Shown piece after piece: positions 51,798-62,034 of a stretch of DNA of 64,000 nucleotides. The notes beneath the pieces were generated by a model, which saw only the letters and a list, made by a program, of their open reading frames with translations, did no database searches and was not told where the DNA came from. The stretch is taken from the NCBI GenBank assembly GCA_027489965.1, contig JAIXZA010000016.1, forward strand, positions 1-64,000, given 5' to 3'. This DNA is from Verrucomicrobiaceae bacterium (GTDB lineage: Bacteria > Verrucomicrobiota > Verrucomicrobiia > Verrucomicrobiales > Verrucomicrobiaceae). Numbering within the stretch: the stretch's first letter is position 1; the number at the start of each line of letters is the position of its first letter. Position numbers and translations under genes: made by a program.

Positions 51798-52115
51798 ATG
51801 ATTGCTTACCTCAGTTTATTCAAACTCAAGCCTGAGGTATCCCCTGAGAAGTTAGAAGAAATGATGTCTCAGACACGCGTTCAGCTACTGCGCGTCCCTG
51901 AAGTTCTGACCGTGAAAACGGGAAAAAGAGTGAATCCAAACGATCCCTTCTCCTGGTTCGTTTACATCGAAGTCGAAAGCATGGACAAGCTGGTCATCTG
52001 CCAGGATGATCCCTATTACATTAAGTTCCGCGAAGAAGTGCTGAAGCCTAATGTGGCCGAAAAAGAAGCGACCGCCTTTGAGATGGAACCACGTAAGGAC
52101 GTGAAATACTCATGA
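51798..52115 (+). CDS. Dabb-domain (stress-responsive alpha/beta barrel) protein
   Basis: 105 aa from the ATG at 51798 (MIAYLSLFKLKPEVSPEKLE). Ferredoxin-like alpha/beta barrel with the Dabb pattern: an N-terminal 'f.lk..v' strand, SPEKLEEMMSQTRVQLLRVPEV, VKTGKRVNPNDPFSWFVYIEV and DPYYIKFREEVLKP. Members are small dimeric proteins of uncertain function, some heme- or ligand-binding. It lies 25 bases after nuoA and may share its transcript. It ends 35 bases before the gltD-side terminator. Confidence 0.75.
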   Translation: MIAYLSLFKLKPEVSPEKLEEMMSQTRVQLLRVPEVLTVKTGKRVNPNDPFSWFVYIEVESMDKLVICQDDPYYIKFREEVLKPNVAEKEATAFEMEPRKDVKYS

Positions 52116-52149
52116 CCTGCCATTAGGCCGGCGCTAGTGATACCAATAA

Positions 52150-52181
52150 AAACCCCAAGACTCAGACGAATCTTGGGGTTT
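52150..52181 (-). terminator. Bidirectional terminator between the Dabb gene and gltD
   Basis: A perfect 11-bp stem (52150-52160 with 52171-52181) with a 10-nt loop. On the minus strand it is followed by a T run, serving gltD; on the plus strand the stem itself ends in TTT. Confidence 0.85.
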
Positions 52182-52210
52182 GGTGTTGAAGCAAGTAAGC
52201 CTGTAAGATG

Positions 52211-53689
52211 TTACGGCAAATCCGTCTGGCCCATCAAGAAGCGGTCGCACTCACGGGCAGCACCACGACCTTCATTGAAGGCCCAAACAACGAGAGATTG
52301 ACCACGGCGGCAGTCGCCGCAGGCGAAGACGCCAGGGAGGCTGGTGGTGTATTTCTCGTGCTCGGCTTTGATGTTGCTGCGAGCATCACGTTCGACGTTG
52401 AGGGCATCAAGCAAGGGCTGTTCAGGGCCTAGGAAACCCATGGCCAGCAAGACTAGCTGCGCAGGCAGGACTTTTTCGGTGCCTGGGATCTTTTGCGGAC
52501 CAAAGTTGCCTTTGTCATCCTTCTTCCACTCGACATTGACGACATGCACGGCTTTGACGTTGCCGTTCTCGTCGCCTTCAAAATGGGTGGCGGTGGTGAG
52601 ATAGACGCGTGGATCGTCGCCAAAGCGGGCGGCGGCTTCTTCCTGGCCGTAGTCCATCTTGTAGGTCTTTGGCCATTCCGGCCAAGGATTGTTGGCAGCA
52701 CGAGCGAGAGGCGGCTTAGCCATGATTTCCAGCTGGGTGACGCTTTTACAGCCATGACGCAGGCTGGTGCCCACGCAGTCGGTGCCAGTATCACCACCGC
52801 CGATGATGACGACGTCTTTGCCGTCGGCTGTGATGCTTGTAACGCTGCCATCAAGTACAGCACGGGTATTCGCGGTGAGTAGATCCATGGCGACATGAAT
52901 GCCTTTCAGTTCGCGGCCAGGGATGGGTAAATCACGGGCTTTGGTGGCTCCGGTGGCGACAACGATGGCATCGAAGTCTTTGCGGAGTTGTTCAGCAGTG
53001 ATGTCCGTGCCGACGTTGACATTGCATTTGAAGATGACGCCTTCGTCTTCCAGCAGCTTCACACGACGGAGTACGACTTCGTTTTTGTCCAGCTTCATGT
53101 TCGGGATGCCATACATGAGTAGGCCACCGGGACGATCCGCACGCTCAAAGACGGTGACAAGATGACCGGCTTTGTTCAGCTGGGCAGCAGCGCTGAGTCC
53201 TGCAGGACCAGAGCCAATGATGGCCACGGTTTTACCAGTGCGGGCTTGTGGAGGCTCAGGTTTGACCCAGCCTTCTTCCCAGCCTTTGTCGATGATCGAG
53301 ACTTCGATGTTCTTGATCGTGACAGGAGGATTGTTGATGCCGAGCACGCAGGAGCCTTCGCAAGGAGCTGGGCAAACACGACCCGTGAACTCGGGGAAGT
53401 TGTTGGTCTTGTGCAGGCGATCCAGTGCTTCACGCCAGTGACCACGATAGATGAGATCGTTCCACTCGGGGATGAGATTATTGATCGGGCAACCACTGGC
53501 CATGCCGCTGATGAGCGTGCCGCTATGGCAGAATGGGATACCGCAGTCCATGCAACGCGCGCCCTGTTTTTTAAGCCTGTCCTCAGGTAGGTGCAGGTGG
53601 ATTTCCTTCCAGTCTTTGACGCGCTCTAGCGGGTCGCGGTCAGAAGGTAGTTCGCGTTCGAATTCGATGAAGCCTGTTGGTTTTCCCAT
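52211..53689 (-). CDS. gltD: Glutamate synthase small subunit
   Basis: 492 aa. The beta subunit of NADPH-glutamate synthase passes electrons from NADPH via FAD to the FeS clusters and the large subunit. N-terminal cysteine-rich region ([14 protein letters not shown]) for a low-potential 4Fe-4S cluster with further cysteines in [12 protein letters not shown] motif [18 protein letters not shown] motif [27 protein letters not shown] at the end. It is downstream of gltB with 56 bases between, forming the gltB-gltD operon. The terminator at 52150-52181 ends the transcript. Confidence 0.97.
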   Translation of the reverse strand: MGKPTGFIEFERELPSDRDPLERVKDWKEIHLHLPEDRLKKQGARCMDCGIPFCHSGTLISGMASGCPINNLIPEWNDLIYRGHWREALDRLHKTNNFPEFTGRVCPAPCEGSCVLGINNPPVTIKNIEVSIIDKGWEEGWVKPEPPQARTGKTVAIIGSGPAGLSAAAQLNKAGHLVTVFERADRPGGLLMYGIPNMKLDKNEVVLRRVKLLEDEGVIFKCNVNVGTDITAEQLRKDFDAIVVATGATKARDLPIPGRELKGIHVAMDLLTANTRAVLDGSVTSITADGKDVVIIGGGDTGTDCVGTSLRHGCKSVTQLEIMAKPPLARAANNPWPEWPKTYKMDYGQEEAAARFGDDPRVYLTTATHFEGDENGNVKAVHVVNVEWKKDDKGNFGPQKIPGTEKVLPAQLVLLAMGFLGPEQPLLDALNVERDARSNIKAEHEKYTTSLPGVFACGDCRRGQSLVVWAFNEGRGAARECDRFLMGQTDLP

Positions 53690-53745
53690 GATCTAGCGGT
53701 GTGAAAAAGTAATGTCTGTTGGTTAGAGTAATCGGTCGTGAGATT

Positions 53746-56700
53746 CTAGCCCCCACCGATTCGTGCGACGTCTTTAGCGTTGGCTTCAAAGGCAGCGTTG
53801 AGCGCTTCATCACCTGTAAGTCCATCGTCATTGGCTTTTTTGAGCGCTTTGAGGACTCGGGCGTAGTCGCGTGGCATCACTTTGACGAATTTCGGCAGCA
53901 TTTCTTCCCAGAGCGCGAGCACCTTGAAGGCTTTCTGGCTCTTGGTCAGGTCAGCATGCTTTTTGATCAGCTCGTAGAGACCGTCGATGTCTTCCTGCTC
54001 GGTGACTTTTTCCAAGTCGGCCATGCTGGTGTTGCAGCGTGTGGCGAAGTCGCCCTTCTCATCCAGAACGTAAGCGACACCGCCGCTCATGCCTGCAGCA
54101 AAGTTACGGCCAGTCAGGCCAAGGACGACGACGCGGCCTCCGGTCATGTATTCGCAACCGTGATCACCCACGCCTTCGACGACGGTATCGACGCCGCTGT
54201 TTCGGACAGCGAAACGCTCGCCAGCCATGCCACGCAGGAAGAGTTCACCGCTCGTCGCACCATAAAGCGCGGTGTTGCCGGCAATGATGTTTTCTTCGGC
54301 GGCAAAAGTGCTGCCCGCTGGCGGATAGATCAGGATGCGTCCACCACTGAGACCTTTACCGATGTAGTCGTTGCCGTCGCCTTCCAGCTCCAGCGTGACG
54401 CCTTTCGGCACAAAAGCTCCAAAGCTTTGACCGGCGCTGCCGTGGAAGTGCAGGTGAACCGTGTTTTCTGGCAAACCGTGCCAGTGACGTTTGGTGATCT
54501 CGTTGCCGAGGATGGTGCCGACGGTTCGGTTGATGTTACGGATTTGAACGTCAGCCTTGATTGGAGTGCCGTTCTCAATGGCATCTTTGCAAAGCGGCAA
54601 CAGCGTGGTGATATCCAGGCATTTGTCGATGCCGTGGTCTTGCGACTCTGTACAGAAGCGACCGATCTCTGGGCCGACTTTCGGGCTGTAAAGCAGCTTC
54701 GAGAAGTCGAGACCTTTGGCTTTCCAATGCTCAACGGCTTTGCGGGCCTCCAGCATGTCCGTGCGGCCAACCATGTCTTCCAGTTTGCGGAAGCCGAGCT
54801 GAGCCATGAGCTCACGCACCTCTTGGGCGATGAAGGTCATGAAGTTGACCGTGTATTGCGGATCGCCGCTGAATTTAGCGCGCAAATCAGGATTCTGGGT
54901 GGCAACACCAACTGGGCAAGTATTCAGATGGCAGACGCGCATCATGATGCAGCCCAGTGTGACAAGGGGTGCGGTAGCAAAGCCGAACTCTTCAGCGCCA
55001 AGAAGGGCGGCGATGACGACGTCACGACCGGTTTTCATCTGGCCATCGGCCTCGACGACAATGCGCTTACGCAGGTCATTCAAGACGAGTGTTTGATGGG
55101 TCTCAGCCAGACCGAGTTCCCAAGGGATACCGGCGTGCTTCACGGAGGTCTGCGGGGAGGCGCCTGTGCCGCCGTCGAAGCCGGAGATGAGAACCACGTC
55201 TGAATGAGCCTTGGCCACACCAGCAGCGATGGTGCCGACGCCGACTTCAGAGACGAGCTTGACGCTAACGCGGGCAGCACGGTTGGCATTTTTCAAATCG
55301 TGAATCAGCTGGGCTAGATCCTCGATAGAATAGATGTCGTGATGCGGTGGTGGCGAGATCAAACCGACACCAGGGGTGGAATGACGCACTTTGGCGATCC
55401 ATGGATAAACCTTGGCACCAGGCAGCTGGCCGCCTTCACCGGGCTTCGCGCCCTGAGCCATCTTGATTTGAATTTCTTTAGCCTGTGAGAGATACAGACT
55501 GGTCACGCCAAAGCGACCTGAAGCGACCTGCTTGATGGCGCTGTTTTTTGAGTCACCTTTTTCATTGGTCCAGGTGTAGCGCTCAGGATCTTCGCCGCCT
55601 TCACCGGTGTTCGACTTACCGCCGACTCGGTTCATGGCAATGGCGAGAGCTTCATGGGCTTCACTGGAGATAGAGCCGTAGCTCATAGCGCCGGTTTTGA
55701 AGCGCTTCATGATGGACTCAACGCTTTCCACTTCCTCAATCGGCACAGGTGTTTGGGCGACGAAGTCTAGCAGACCACGCAGGGTGTATTGCTGCTTCAA
55801 TTGCTCATCGACGAGCTTGCTGTAGACCTTGAAGGTATCAAAGCTGCCAGTGCGCACGGCTTTTTGCAGCGTGTGAATGGTGAGCGGGTTGAAAAGGTGA
55901 GCTTCACCTTCTTTGCGCCACTGGTATTCACCGCCGACATCGAGGGTGGGTGAGTTGGCCTCACGATCAGGGTAGGCGTGGCTATGACGCTGAATAGACT
56001 CCTGAGCGATAACGTTGATATCAGCGCCCTCGATGCGAGTGCTGGTGTAAGTGAAGTATTTGTCCACCACAGCCTGATTCAGGCCCATGGCTTCGAAGAT
56101 TTGAGCACCGCGATAGCTCTGCATCGTGGAGATGCCGATCTTCGAGGCGACTTTGATGACGCCTTTGGTGGCGGCTTTGATGAAATTATAGACTGCTTTT
56201 TTGTGGTCCAGATTCACCAACATGCCCTGACGGATCATGTCATCCAAAGTCTCAAAAGCCAGGTAAGGGTTGATGGCTCCGCAGCCATAACCAATCAAGG
56301 TGCAGAAATGATGCACTTCACGAGGTTCACCAGACTCCAGCACGATGTCGCACTGAGTACGAGTGCCTTTGCGAATGAGGTGATGATGCAGGCCACCGAC
56401 GGCCAGCAGGGCTGGGATCGGAGCTTTTGACTTGCCGACGCCACGGTCGGAAAGAATGAGGATGTTTTTTCCTTCAGCGACAAGCTTGTCAGCTTGAGCG
56501 CAGAGGTCGTCCATGGCTTTTTCCAGACCAGCAGCGCCAGACTTCGGATCAAAGACGATTTCCAGTGTCGCCGAGGCAAATTGCCCTTGAGCGATGCACT
56601 TCAGCTTGGCGAGTTCTTCGTTGCTGAGAATTGGTGTCTTCAGCTCAATCAGGTGGCAGCTTTCTGGCTGTGGATTCAGCAGATTGCCTTCAGCACCGAT

Positions 56701-58332
56701 GGTGGTGATCGGCGAAGTAACGATCTCTTCGCGGATACAGTCGATCGGCGGATTGGTGACCTGAGCGAAGAGCTGATGGAAGTAGTCATAGACCAGCTTC
56801 GTTTTATTCGAGAGTACAGCAATCGGTGTGTCTGTGCCCATGGAACCGATAGCCTCGACGCCATCACGTACCATCGGAGTCATCAGCAGACGCAGATCTT
56901 CAAAGGTGTAGCCAAAGGCAAGCTGACGCTGAAGCACGGTCTTGTGGTCAGGCTCAGGGAGAGAAGCAGCTTCACTCACATCCGCCAGTTTCACCAAGTG
57001 CTTGTCAAGCCACTCGCGATACGGTTTTTCTGAAGCGATCAGCTCTTTAATCTCATCATCAGGAACGATGCGACCTTCAACCATGTTCACGATGAACATT
57101 TTCCCTGGCTGCAAGCGGCCTTTGTGAGCCACGTTTTCAGGTGCTACAGGCAGAACACCTGCTTCGGAGCCCATGATGACAAGGTCATCCTTGGTGACAT
57201 AGTAACGTGATGGACGCAGACCATTGCGATCCAAAGTCGCACCAATCATGGTGCCGTCAGTGAAGGCCACGGAAGCCGGGCCATCCCAAGGCTCCATGAG
57301 GCAGCTATGGTATTCGTAGAAGGCTTTTTTCGCCTCGCTCATGGACTCATGACCACTCCAGGGCTCTGGAATCATCATCATCATGGCGTGCGGAAGCGAG
57401 CGACCGGCAAGGACCATCAGCTCCAAGGCGTTGTCAAAAATGGTCGAATCAGAGCCGTCCACATTGATCACCGGTTTGATCTTGTGGATATCGGCACCAA
57501 AGAGATCGGAGGCCAAGCGGGACTCACGCGCATTCATCCAGCTGATGTTGCCACGCAGAGTATTGATTTCGCCATTATGGGCGATGTAGCGATACGGATG
57601 CGAGCGCTCCCAGTTTGGGAAGGTGTTTGTCGAGAAGCGGGAATGAACCAACGCCAAAGCGGAGTCCATGTCTGGATCACGCAGATCCTGGAAGTAAGCA
57701 CCCACCTGATGCGGCGTGAGCATGCCTTTATAAACCAGCGTGCGGCAGCTCAGGCTAGGCGCATACCAGAAGGTGTCGATCTTGGTCGCACGGATGGCCA
57801 TGTGCGCCATTTTACGGATGACATACAGTTTCCGCTCAAAGGCCACTTCATCTGCGAGGGCTGGACCGCGAGCGATGAAAACCTGACGCATGAAAGGCTC
57901 ACTGGCCTTGGCCGACTTACCCAGGGTAGCGTTATCCGTCGGAATATCGCGCCAGCCGAGAACGGGGCAGCCTTCACCATCAGCGATTTTTTCAAAAATG
58001 GCCTGGGCCTGGGTGCGGGCGGCTTGATCGGGTGAACAGAAAAGATTGGCCACTCCATATTTACCCTGATCTGGCAGATCAAGACCAATGGCTTTGGCTG
58101 CCTTCTTCAAAAAAGCATCTGGGATCTGAATGAGAATGCCGGCACCATCTCCTGTGTTTTCTTCAACACAGGCACCGCGATGGTCCAGATTTTCGAGGAT
58201 TGTGAGCGCGTTCGAGACGATCGCGTGGGATTTTTTACCCTTCATATGACAGACAAACCCGACGCCACAGGCATCGTGTTCGTTGCTCGGATCATAGAGG
58301 CCTTGTTTTGCTGGGAGTCCGGTATTCGTCAT
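53746..58332 (-). CDS. gltB: Glutamate synthase large subunit
   Basis: 1528 aa, typical length. Residues ~22-430: class II glutamine amidotransferase with Cys22 in DACGVGF exposed after removal of the propeptide. The central domain (~470-770) leads to the FMN-binding synthase domain (~830-1230) with [32 protein letters not shown] and [10 protein letters not shown]. The 3Fe-4S cysteines are in [15 protein letters not shown]. The C-terminal GXGXG domain (~1290-1490) includes [13 protein letters not shown] and [11 protein letters not shown]. It makes two glutamates from glutamine and 2-oxoglutarate with GltD. Antisense frames through this gene are shadows. Confidence 0.98.
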   Translation of the reverse strand: MTNTGLPAKQGLYDPSNEHDACGVGFVCHMKGKKSHAIVSNALTILENLDHRGACVEENTGDGAGILIQIPDAFLKKAAKAIGLDLPDQGKYGVANLFCSPDQAARTQAQAIFEKIADGEGCPVLGWRDIPTDNATLGKSAKASEPFMRQVFIARGPALADEVAFERKLYVIRKMAHMAIRATKIDTFWYAPSLSCRTLVYKGMLTPHQVGAYFQDLRDPDMDSALALVHSRFSTNTFPNWERSHPYRYIAHNGEINTLRGNISWMNARESRLASDLFGADIHKIKPVINVDGSDSTIFDNALELMVLAGRSLPHAMMMMIPEPWSGHESMSEAKKAFYEYHSCLMEPWDGPASVAFTDGTMIGATLDRNGLRPSRYYVTKDDLVIMGSEAGVLPVAPENVAHKGRLQPGKMFIVNMVEGRIVPDDEIKELIASEKPYREWLDKHLVKLADVSEAASLPEPDHKTVLQRQLAFGYTFEDLRLLMTPMVRDGVEAIGSMGTDTPIAVLSNKTKLVYDYFHQLFAQVTNPPIDCIREEIVTSPITTIGAEGNLLNPQPESCHLIELKTPILSNEELAKLKCIAQGQFASATLEIVFDPKSGAAGLEKAMDDLCAQADKLVAEGKNILILSDRGVGKSKAPIPALLAVGGLHHHLIRKGTRTQCDIVLESGEPREVHHFCTLIGYGCGAINPYLAFETLDDMIRQGMLVNLDHKKAVYNFIKAATKGVIKVASKIGISTMQSYRGAQIFEAMGLNQAVVDKYFTYTSTRIEGADINVIAQESIQRHSHAYPDREANSPTLDVGGEYQWRKEGEAHLFNPLTIHTLQKAVRTGSFDTFKVYSKLVDEQLKQQYTLRGLLDFVAQTPVPIEEVESVESIMKRFKTGAMSYGSISSEAHEALAIAMNRVGGKSNTGEGGEDPERYTWTNEKGDSKNSAIKQVASGRFGVTSLYLSQAKEIQIKMAQGAKPGEGGQLPGAKVYPWIAKVRHSTPGVGLISPPPHHDIYSIEDLAQLIHDLKNANRAARVSVKLVSEVGVGTIAAGVAKAHSDVVLISGFDGGTGASPQTSVKHAGIPWELGLAETHQTLVLNDLRKRIVVEADGQMKTGRDVVIAALLGAEEFGFATAPLVTLGCIMMRVCHLNTCPVGVATQNPDLRAKFSGDPQYTVNFMTFIAQEVRELMAQLGFRKLEDMVGRTDMLEARKAVEHWKAKGLDFSKLLYSPKVGPEIGRFCTESQDHGIDKCLDITTLLPLCKDAIENGTPIKADVQIRNINRTVGTILGNEITKRHWHGLPENTVHLHFHGSAGQSFGAFVPKGVTLELEGDGNDYIGKGLSGGRILIYPPAGSTFAAEENIIAGNTALYGATSGELFLRGMAGERFAVRNSGVDTVVEGVGDHGCEYMTGGRVVVLGLTGRNFAAGMSGGVAYVLDEKGDFATRCNTSMADLEKVTEQEDIDGLYELIKKHADLTKSQKAFKVLALWEEMLPKFVKVMPRDYARVLKALKKANDDGLTGDEALNAAFEANAKDVARIGGG

Positions 58333-58532
58333 TTTGGTACAAAAGGGGGCGGGCGATTTAGTCGCTCTATTGGATAAATCAACTCAGAATCCACTCAGGC
58401 TTTAGGTCCTGAATGGCAATAACTTCTGCCAATTGTGAATAAGCTGAGGTCGCGGGAAGGAATAAGGGTACTTATTTCCCATTGCTCAGACGTATTCGTG
58501 TCAAAGTTGGCAAAAACTAAAGGCGCAATAAA

Positions 58533-59135
58533 TTACGAGTCCGAAGCTCCAATGTGTGCCAGAAAAACTTCCCAATCTCTCACATGGTGCGTGTTTCGGA
58601 TCAGATGAGAAACCGGCATCTCTCGTGGAGCTGCCGGACGACGCAGGAGTTTTAACCCTGCTTCTTCAGGAAGTTTGCTGCCTTTTTTACTGTTCACCTT
58701 TTTGTCAGCCAGCACGCAGTTATCCCAGGTGCTCTTACCACCACGGGAAACCGGCACAATGTGGTCGATGTTCCCCTCGTTTGGTTTCAGCTTACGCCCC
58801 GTGTACTGGCAGACGCCGCCATCGCGCTCCCAGATGGCTTTAGCGCAGAACTTTGGACGGCGCTTTGGCACACGGTCAAATCGGGCCAGAACCAGCACGG
58901 TCGGCACACGCACGGGACCTTTCACGGTGCCGATGCTATTATCTCCCTCATTCACGGGCAGCATCATCCAGTCCTCCCAAGTTACAGGAGTCATGTCGTC
59001 GAAAGCCGATATTTTAAGAGCTGTCGCATTACCCGCCGCCATCATGCTAAAAGCGTCGGCAGGTGTCTTGACAGCGATAGCTTGCCAATTTCGGTTAAGC
59101 ACCAAAACAGTCGTTTTATTCAGAACGTCACTCAT
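58533..59135 (-). CDS. HNH endonuclease domain protein
   Basis: 200 aa. Residues 1-90 are a helical/beta module (TTVLVLNRNWQAIAVKTPADAF) found with HNH domains of this type in several phyla; residues ~96-160 are the HNH nuclease: CQYTGRKLKPNEGNIDHIVPVSRGG (in part), Asp124-His125 and Asn139 in WDNCVLAD. No restriction-modification or phage genes are adjacent. Such proteins may act in DNA repair or defence; which one is unknown. The ATG is at 59135, below a structured leader region at 59207-59280. Confidence 0.88.
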   Translation of the reverse strand: MSDVLNKTTVLVLNRNWQAIAVKTPADAFSMMAAGNATALKISAFDDMTPVTWEDWMMLPVNEGDNSIGTVKGPVRVPTVLVLARFDRVPKRRPKFCAKAIWERDGGVCQYTGRKLKPNEGNIDHIVPVSRGGKSTWDNCVLADKKVNSKKGSKLPEEAGLKLLRRPAAPREMPVSHLIRNTHHVRDWEVFLAHIGASDS

Positions 59136-59206
59136 AGATTTTGCCTTTGAGAAATGGATAGAAACAGCACAGCACGATGGGGATCGCGCAGCGGTGTTCG
59201 CTCTGG

Positions 59207-59280
59207 GACGATGACGCTACTCAGCATCGTCGCTTTGCCAAGAGACAAATACGACACAGATGAAGTCTCGGAGACTTCAT
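59207..59280 (-). promoter_or_regulatory. Inverted repeats in the leader of the HNH gene
   Basis: Two dyads lie in the 242-base gap upstream of the HNH gene: a 7-bp stem with an 11-nt loop (59207-59213 with 59225-59231) and a perfect 21-bp dyad ATGAAGTCTC-G-GAGACTTCAT (59260-59280). The second could be an operator or a hairpin with a small loop. Both lie between the HNH gene start and the ZnuA-like gene end. Confidence 0.4.
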
Positions 59281-59305
59281 GATGAAACAAGGCCAAAGCC
59301 GGAAA

Positions 59306-59370
59306 TGAGCCCAACGCCCTGATGTAAGGGGCGCAAAGCCCTCAAAAGGATCGGCAAGCCTGGTTACTCA
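59306..59370 (+). ncRNA. Weak candidate for a c-di-GMP-I (GEMM)-like riboswitch
   Basis: On the plus strand, the block GGGGCGCAAAGCC, a CGCCC/GGGCG stem-loop before it, and AGCCTGGTTAC after it resemble the conserved parts of class I c-di-GMP (GEMM) riboswitches; TGAG/CTCA would close it. Against it: the P1b loop is not a GNRA tetraloop, and no plus-strand gene lies downstream until the symporter 1 kb away (the ZnuA-like gene is antisense). An Infernal search with the GEMM models would settle it. Confidence 0.25.
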
Positions 59371-59377
59371 GGTCAAA

Positions 59378-60313
59378 TCATGGTTTGTTAAATGCCTTTT
59401 CCAAACCTTCAATATTAGCCTTCATCACGCTCATGAAATCGCCCTTATCTGGCACGTTTCCACAAGGATCAAAGACCAGGCTTTTAACGCCGATAGCTTC
59501 CAGCTTAGCCACGCTTTCAGGAGCTGGGCTGCCTTCCCAAATCATCCACTTAGCAGGATGCTTGGCGAGGATTGCCGTCAATGCTTCCATCGCTTTGTCG
59601 TCAGGCACCACTTCTGGTTCCCAGAGAAGCGATTGCAGGTTAAAGCCATAGCGCCGAGCCCAATAATGATAGACGGGATGGGAAGCCACTAGAGGCGCAT
59701 TGACCAATCGGCTGCCACAGGATAGCAAACGTTGATTCAATGAATCAAGCTCCGCTTTCAAAAGAGCCATGCGTGACTTGATCTGTTCTGCGTCTTCTTT
59801 TGAGACGAGCTCTTGCAGAGCCGCAGAGACTGTTTCTGCTTGTTGGGAGGCCTGGATCAAGTCTAACCAGGTGGTGAAGGCTGTACCGCTGTGACTGTGC
59901 TCGCCGCCGGGGCCGTGGCTGTGCGTGCTGTCGGCTTTGATCTCAATGTACTGCGCTTTGAATCCTGCCGAAGTATCCACCAGCTTGGATTCTGGAAGCG
60001 TTACTTTTTCTGCCCACTTCGAATAGGTGGCTCCATTCATCAGAATCAGATCGGCAGATTGGTAGGCGCTGATCGCTGCGTCATCGGGTTGCCAAAAGGC
60101 GGGGTCTTCATCTGCTGGCGCAGGAAATTTAACGTCCACAGCATCCCCTCCAAGTCTTTCGGCGAAGTATTTGAGGGGATAATTGGCGACATAGACCTGC
60201 GGCTTGGTGGATTGTTGCACAGGGGTTCCTGAACTACTTTGATCTGCGGGCTTGCAGGCGCTGAGAAGAATCACGGACAAGAAGGTGAGGGAACAAAGAG
60301 GGCGTATAATCAT
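59378..60313 (-). CDS. Metal ABC transporter substrate-binding lipoprotein (ZnuA-like)
   Basis: 311 aa from the ATG at 60313. A lipobox LLSAC puts the acylated Cys at residue 20, so it is a membrane-anchored periplasmic protein. ZnuA/TroA-fold signs: YVANYPLKYFAERLGGDAVDV, ADLILMNGATYSKW, a His-rich loop (HSHGPGGEHSHSG), APLVASHPVYHYWARRYGF, and WMIWEGSPAPESV. Zn2+ or Mn2+ would be bound by His and Asp/Glu residues. No ABC permease or ATPase gene is beside it, so it is orphan in this window. Confidence 0.88.
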   Translation of the reverse strand: MIIRPLCSLTFLSVILLSACKPADQSSSGTPVQQSTKPQVYVANYPLKYFAERLGGDAVDVKFPAPADEDPAFWQPDDAAISAYQSADLILMNGATYSKWAEKVTLPESKLVDTSAGFKAQYIEIKADSTHSHGPGGEHSHSGTAFTTWLDLIQASQQAETVSAALQELVSKEDAEQIKSRMALLKAELDSLNQRLLSCGSRLVNAPLVASHPVYHYWARRYGFNLQSLLWEPEVVPDDKAMEALTAILAKHPAKWMIWEGSPAPESVAKLEAIGVKSLVFDPCGNVPDKGDFMSVMKANIEGLEKAFNKP

Positions 60314-60359
60314 GACGGGATATTTTACGCGAGTTTCAGCCGATCTCTCCACATATATC

Positions 60360-60389
60360 TTGGCGTATCGTGCATCTGCACTCCATAAT
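60360..60389 (+). promoter_or_regulatory. Promoter of the symporter gene, leaderless geometry
   Basis: TTGGCG (60360-60365) and CATAAT (60384-60389) with 18 bp between; the -10 box is seven bases from the ATG at 60397. Confidence 0.45.
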
Positions 60390-60396
60390 CAGGGTC

Positions 60397-62034
60397 ATGT
60401 CCTCCGCTCTACTCATTGATGCTGTTGTCCTGCTCGCCTACTTTGGTCTGATCCTGTGGATAGGATTATCTCAGCGCAGTAAGAGTGGTTCCATGGAAGG
60501 CTTTGCGCTTGGAGATCGTCAGATTGCTTGGTGGGCGGTGCTAGCCTCCATTCTGGCCGCTGAGATTAGCGCGGGCACTTTTTTTGGTGCTCCTGGTGAA
60601 GGCTATGCGCTGCGCAATTTCACCTATGTTCAGTTGATGCTGGGTTATTTGTTGGCCCGTGTGGTCGTGAGTGCGGTGTTCATCCCAGCCTACTATAAAC
60701 ATGGCGTGGTGAGCATTTATGAGTTTCTTGGGGCACGCTTTGGACCAGTGACGCATCGGCTATCATCGGGCGTTTTTTTGATCACGAGGCTGCTGGCCAG
60801 TGGCACGCGGCTCTGGGTGCCCACGATGATTTTAGTGATCATCTGGCATTTGCAGAATCCTGGACTCATCATCTCGCCTGGCACCGAGTTTTGGCTCACG
60901 GCCGTGGCTTTAGTCATCGTGACTTTACTGACAGCTGTTTATACCACCCTCGGCGGCATTCGTGCAGTCATCTGGACCGATGTGCTGCAAATCATTGTGC
61001 TGGTTTTTGCACTTGGCTTCTCACTCTTCTACTTGCTAAGCCACATCCCTGGCGGCTGGAGTGGGGCCACGGCTCTGCTGACGGGACCGACTGATCTGAA
61101 AGTCATCGACTTTGGCACGCAGGATGGTCTCGGCTTCTGGGGAAATGTGAAGCATGTGCTAGAGCAGGAATACACACTCTGGGCAGCCTTCCTAGGCTCT
61201 ACCTTTGTCACTCTAGCCACCCACGGAACTGACCAAGACATGGTTCAGCGTATGTTGACAGCCAAGAACAAACGTCAAAGCGCTGTGGCCACCATGCTCT
61301 CTGGCCTAGCCGATATTCCGATCACATTAGTCGTGCTAGGAATCGGTATTTTGCTCTACGTTTTCTATCAGCAGAACGTGGACGCGCTCCTGCCAAAAGG
61401 AGTAAACGGCGTGGTTTCCTCAAACAAAGTCTTCCCCTACTTTGTGCTCACAGTGATGCCTGCTGGTCTGCGCGGTCTGGTGATCGCTGGCGTGCTAGCT
61501 ACGACGATGGGTTCTCTTAGCACCGCGTTAAACTCACTCGCAGTGAGTTATGTGCGCGACTTCCATTTCCATTGGTTTGGCGAGCCCAAAACCGATGCTG
61601 GCAAAGTCAAAGTGCTGCGTTTTGGCACCGTCTTATTTGCCACACTGCTCGTCTCCGTCGCACTAGCCACGGCCTATGTGACCTCACACAATCCTCAACT
61701 CCGCATCCTGCCAATCATTCTTGGCATCTTTGGTTATACGTATGGTTCACTGCTGGGCGTGTTCATGACAGGCTTGTTCACCAAAACGCGCGGCAATGAT
61801 TTTGGCAACGTCATCGCCATGATCGCTGGCTTCATCGTTGTGGCTTACCTGAGCGGACTGGATAAAGACGTGATGCATCTCTTTGGTGCCAACGGCATCC
61901 CCCGCCCCGAATGGATGCCCATCATCGAGTTTCCCTGGCGCATCATGTTTGGTACCATCACCACCTTCACCATCGCCATGATGTTCCGCACGCCTATCGA
62001 GAAACAGCAGCATCGGTTTTTAGCGGAGAATTGA
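60397..62034 (+). CDS. Sodium:solute symporter (SSS family)
   Basis: 545 aa from the ATG at 60397; a GTG at 60370 is the only other start. About thirteen membrane helices. Family motifs include GFALGDRQIAWWAVLASILAAEISAGTFFG (in part), YEFLGARFGPVTHRLSSGVFL, LTAVYTTLGGIRAVIWTDVLQ and VLATTMGSLSTALNSLAVSYVRD, the SSS signature. It brings a solute (sugar, proline, sialate or similar) in with Na+. The stop directly abuts the stop of the converging YkuD-like gene (no intergenic base). Confidence 0.94.
   Translation: MSSALLIDAVVLLAYFGLILWIGLSQRSKSGSMEGFALGDRQIAWWAVLASILAAEISAGTFFGAPGEGYALRNFTYVQLMLGYLLARVVVSAVFIPAYYKHGVVSIYEFLGARFGPVTHRLSSGVFLITRLLASGTRLWVPTMILVIIWHLQNPGLIISPGTEFWLTAVALVIVTLLTAVYTTLGGIRAVIWTDVLQIIVLVFALGFSLFYLLSHIPGGWSGATALLTGPTDLKVIDFGTQDGLGFWGNVKHVLEQEYTLWAAFLGSTFVTLATHGTDQDMVQRMLTAKNKRQSAVATMLSGLADIPITLVVLGIGILLYVFYQQNVDALLPKGVNGVVSSNKVFPYFVLTVMPAGLRGLVIAGVLATTMGSLSTALNSLAVSYVRDFHFHWFGEPKTDAGKVKVLRFGTVLFATLLVSVALATAYVTSHNPQLRILPIILGIFGYTYGSLLGVFMTGLFTKTRGNDFGNVIAMIAGFIVVAYLSGLDKDVMHLFGANGIPRPEWMPIIEFPWRIMFGTITTFTIAMMFRTPIEKQQHRFLAEN

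Noticed and set aside
53719..55203. A 494-codon plus-strand frame opposite gltB
   Set aside because: Entirely inside gltB in antisense, low-complexity composition typical of a shadow frame; gltB motifs are unambiguous.
58333..58532. Hairpin-like GGGAA..AATAAG / CTTATTTCCC block upstream of gltB
   Set aside because: Pairing requires a bulge and no T run follows; not strong enough as a terminator or leader element.
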